From Nitrospirota bacterium (GTDB taxonomy: Bacteria; Nitrospirota; Thermodesulfovibrionia; Thermodesulfovibrionales; JdFR-88): 5,117 bases of DNA. The notes beneath the pieces are model-generated. The model saw nothing but the letters and a program-made list of their open reading frames with translations, was not told where the DNA came from and did no database searches. Below are positions 4,893-5,117 of the stretch, piece by piece (positions within the stretch are counted from its first letter, which is position 1; each line of letters begins with the position of its first letter). A program made the translations under genes and the position numbers. The stretch spans positions 1 to 5,117 of the forward strand of contig JAKAMR010000119.1 in NCBI GenBank assembly GCA_021812785.1. The letters run 5' to 3'.

Positions 4893-5117
4893 ATGGTAAA
4901 AAACGACCGCTGGATAAAGGAAATGGCTGGAAAGGGTATGATAACCCCTTTTGCGGACAGAATGCTTGTAAAAACGGGCATTTCCTTCGGTCTTGGTTCC
5001 TACGGTTATGACATGCGGCTTTCAGATGAGTTCAGGGTTTTCAAACCCCCGGTTTTCAAAACAGGTCCCGGTAACACAACTGACGGCGAAAAAGAAAAAG
5101 AAAAAGAAAAAAATGAA
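4893..5117 (+). CDS. dcd: dCTP deaminase, N-terminal part, cut by the window edge
   Basis: Deaminates dCTP to dUTP (some members go on to dUMP), feeding thymidylate synthesis; a cytosolic trimer. The first residues, MVKNDRWIKEMAGKGMITPF, match the SDRWI-RMA...GMI-PF opening of the ~190-residue family. GSYGYDMRLSDEFRVF at about 35-50 matches its conserved SYGYD-R-ADEFKVF block. Seventy-five codons are present; the catalytic glutamate and nucleotide-binding residues lie to the right. After FRVFKPPVF comes an unusual stretch ending DGEKEKEKEKNE, encoded by a hexamer repeat, where the family usually has a short segment leading to VDPKNF. No Shine-Dalgarno site is visible before the ATG, but no other in-frame start lies near, and the start fits the family. 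It is divergent from the 6S RNA gene. Family is secure; activity cannot be judged from this fragment. Confidence 0.9.
   Translation, partial: MVKNDRWIKEMAGKGMITPFADRMLVKTGISFGLGSYGYDMRLSDEFRVFKPPVFKTGPGNTTDGEKEKEKEKNE
5088..5113 (+). repeat. Short in-frame GAAAAA tandem repeat within dcd
   Basis: Three perfect GAAAAA units (5088-5105) are followed by a fourth extended to GAAAAAAA. In the dcd frame each unit encodes Glu-Lys. Because the unit is six bases, gain or loss of a copy keeps the frame, while slippage in the final run of seven A would break it. Confidence 0.8.

Noticed and set aside
1..5117. CRISPR array, tRNA, rRNA, insertion sequence or defence system
   Set aside because: No regularly spaced repeats, no cloverleaf or rRNA sequence, and no transposase, integrase or known defence gene in any frame; all sizeable frames are housekeeping genes or their shadows.

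Overview
The window is an ordinary chromosomal stretch of conserved bacterial housekeeping genes, of roughly balanced base composition with frequent ATA isoleucine codons. The gene set (RNase Y with its partner YmdB, SurE, PurM, the ~190-residue type of dCTP deaminase, and a 6S RNA beside rny) suggests a Gram-negative-like lineage such as a deltaproteobacterial or Nitrospirota-type organism. That placement is inference from memory. There are no phage, plasmid or transposase genes and no CRISPR array.

Layout from left to right. Positions 1-670 (minus): the N-terminal two thirds of purM, running off the left edge. 671-842: an A/T-rich divergent intergenic region with a decayed inverted repeat. 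843-1625 (plus): surE. 1626-1757: a spacer with a good sigma70-type promoter and a strong Shine-Dalgarno site. These serve 1758-1937 (plus), a 59-codon gene for an uncharacterised, highly charged, probably helical small protein. Its rho-independent terminator (1977-2004) lies inside the 3' coding end of the convergent gene ymdB (1952-2734, minus). 2735-2859 is a spacer holding a REP-like palindrome and repeated flanks. 2860-4407 (minus) is rny. 4408-4892 has no protein gene: it holds the rny leader, a 6S RNA gene on the minus strand (about 4596-4779) and the divergent 6S/dcd promoter region. 4893-5117 (plus) is the start of dcd, running off the right edge.

The minus-strand block 6S RNA - rny - ymdB reads as an RNA-metabolism cluster: a global RNA polymerase regulator, the membrane-anchored endoribonuclease RNase Y, and the cyclic-nucleotide phosphodiesterase often encoded next to it. 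PurM, SurE and Dcd are nucleotide-metabolism enzymes: de novo purine synthesis, nucleoside monophosphate dephosphorylation, and dUMP/dUTP supply for thymidylate.

I saw no convincing new multi-gene system. The points most worth a second look are the 6S RNA gene, the small protein with its own promoter, operator-like dyad and terminator, the palindrome between rny and ymdB with two competing hairpins, and an in-frame (GAAAAA)n repeat in dcd that encodes a Lys/Glu insert.
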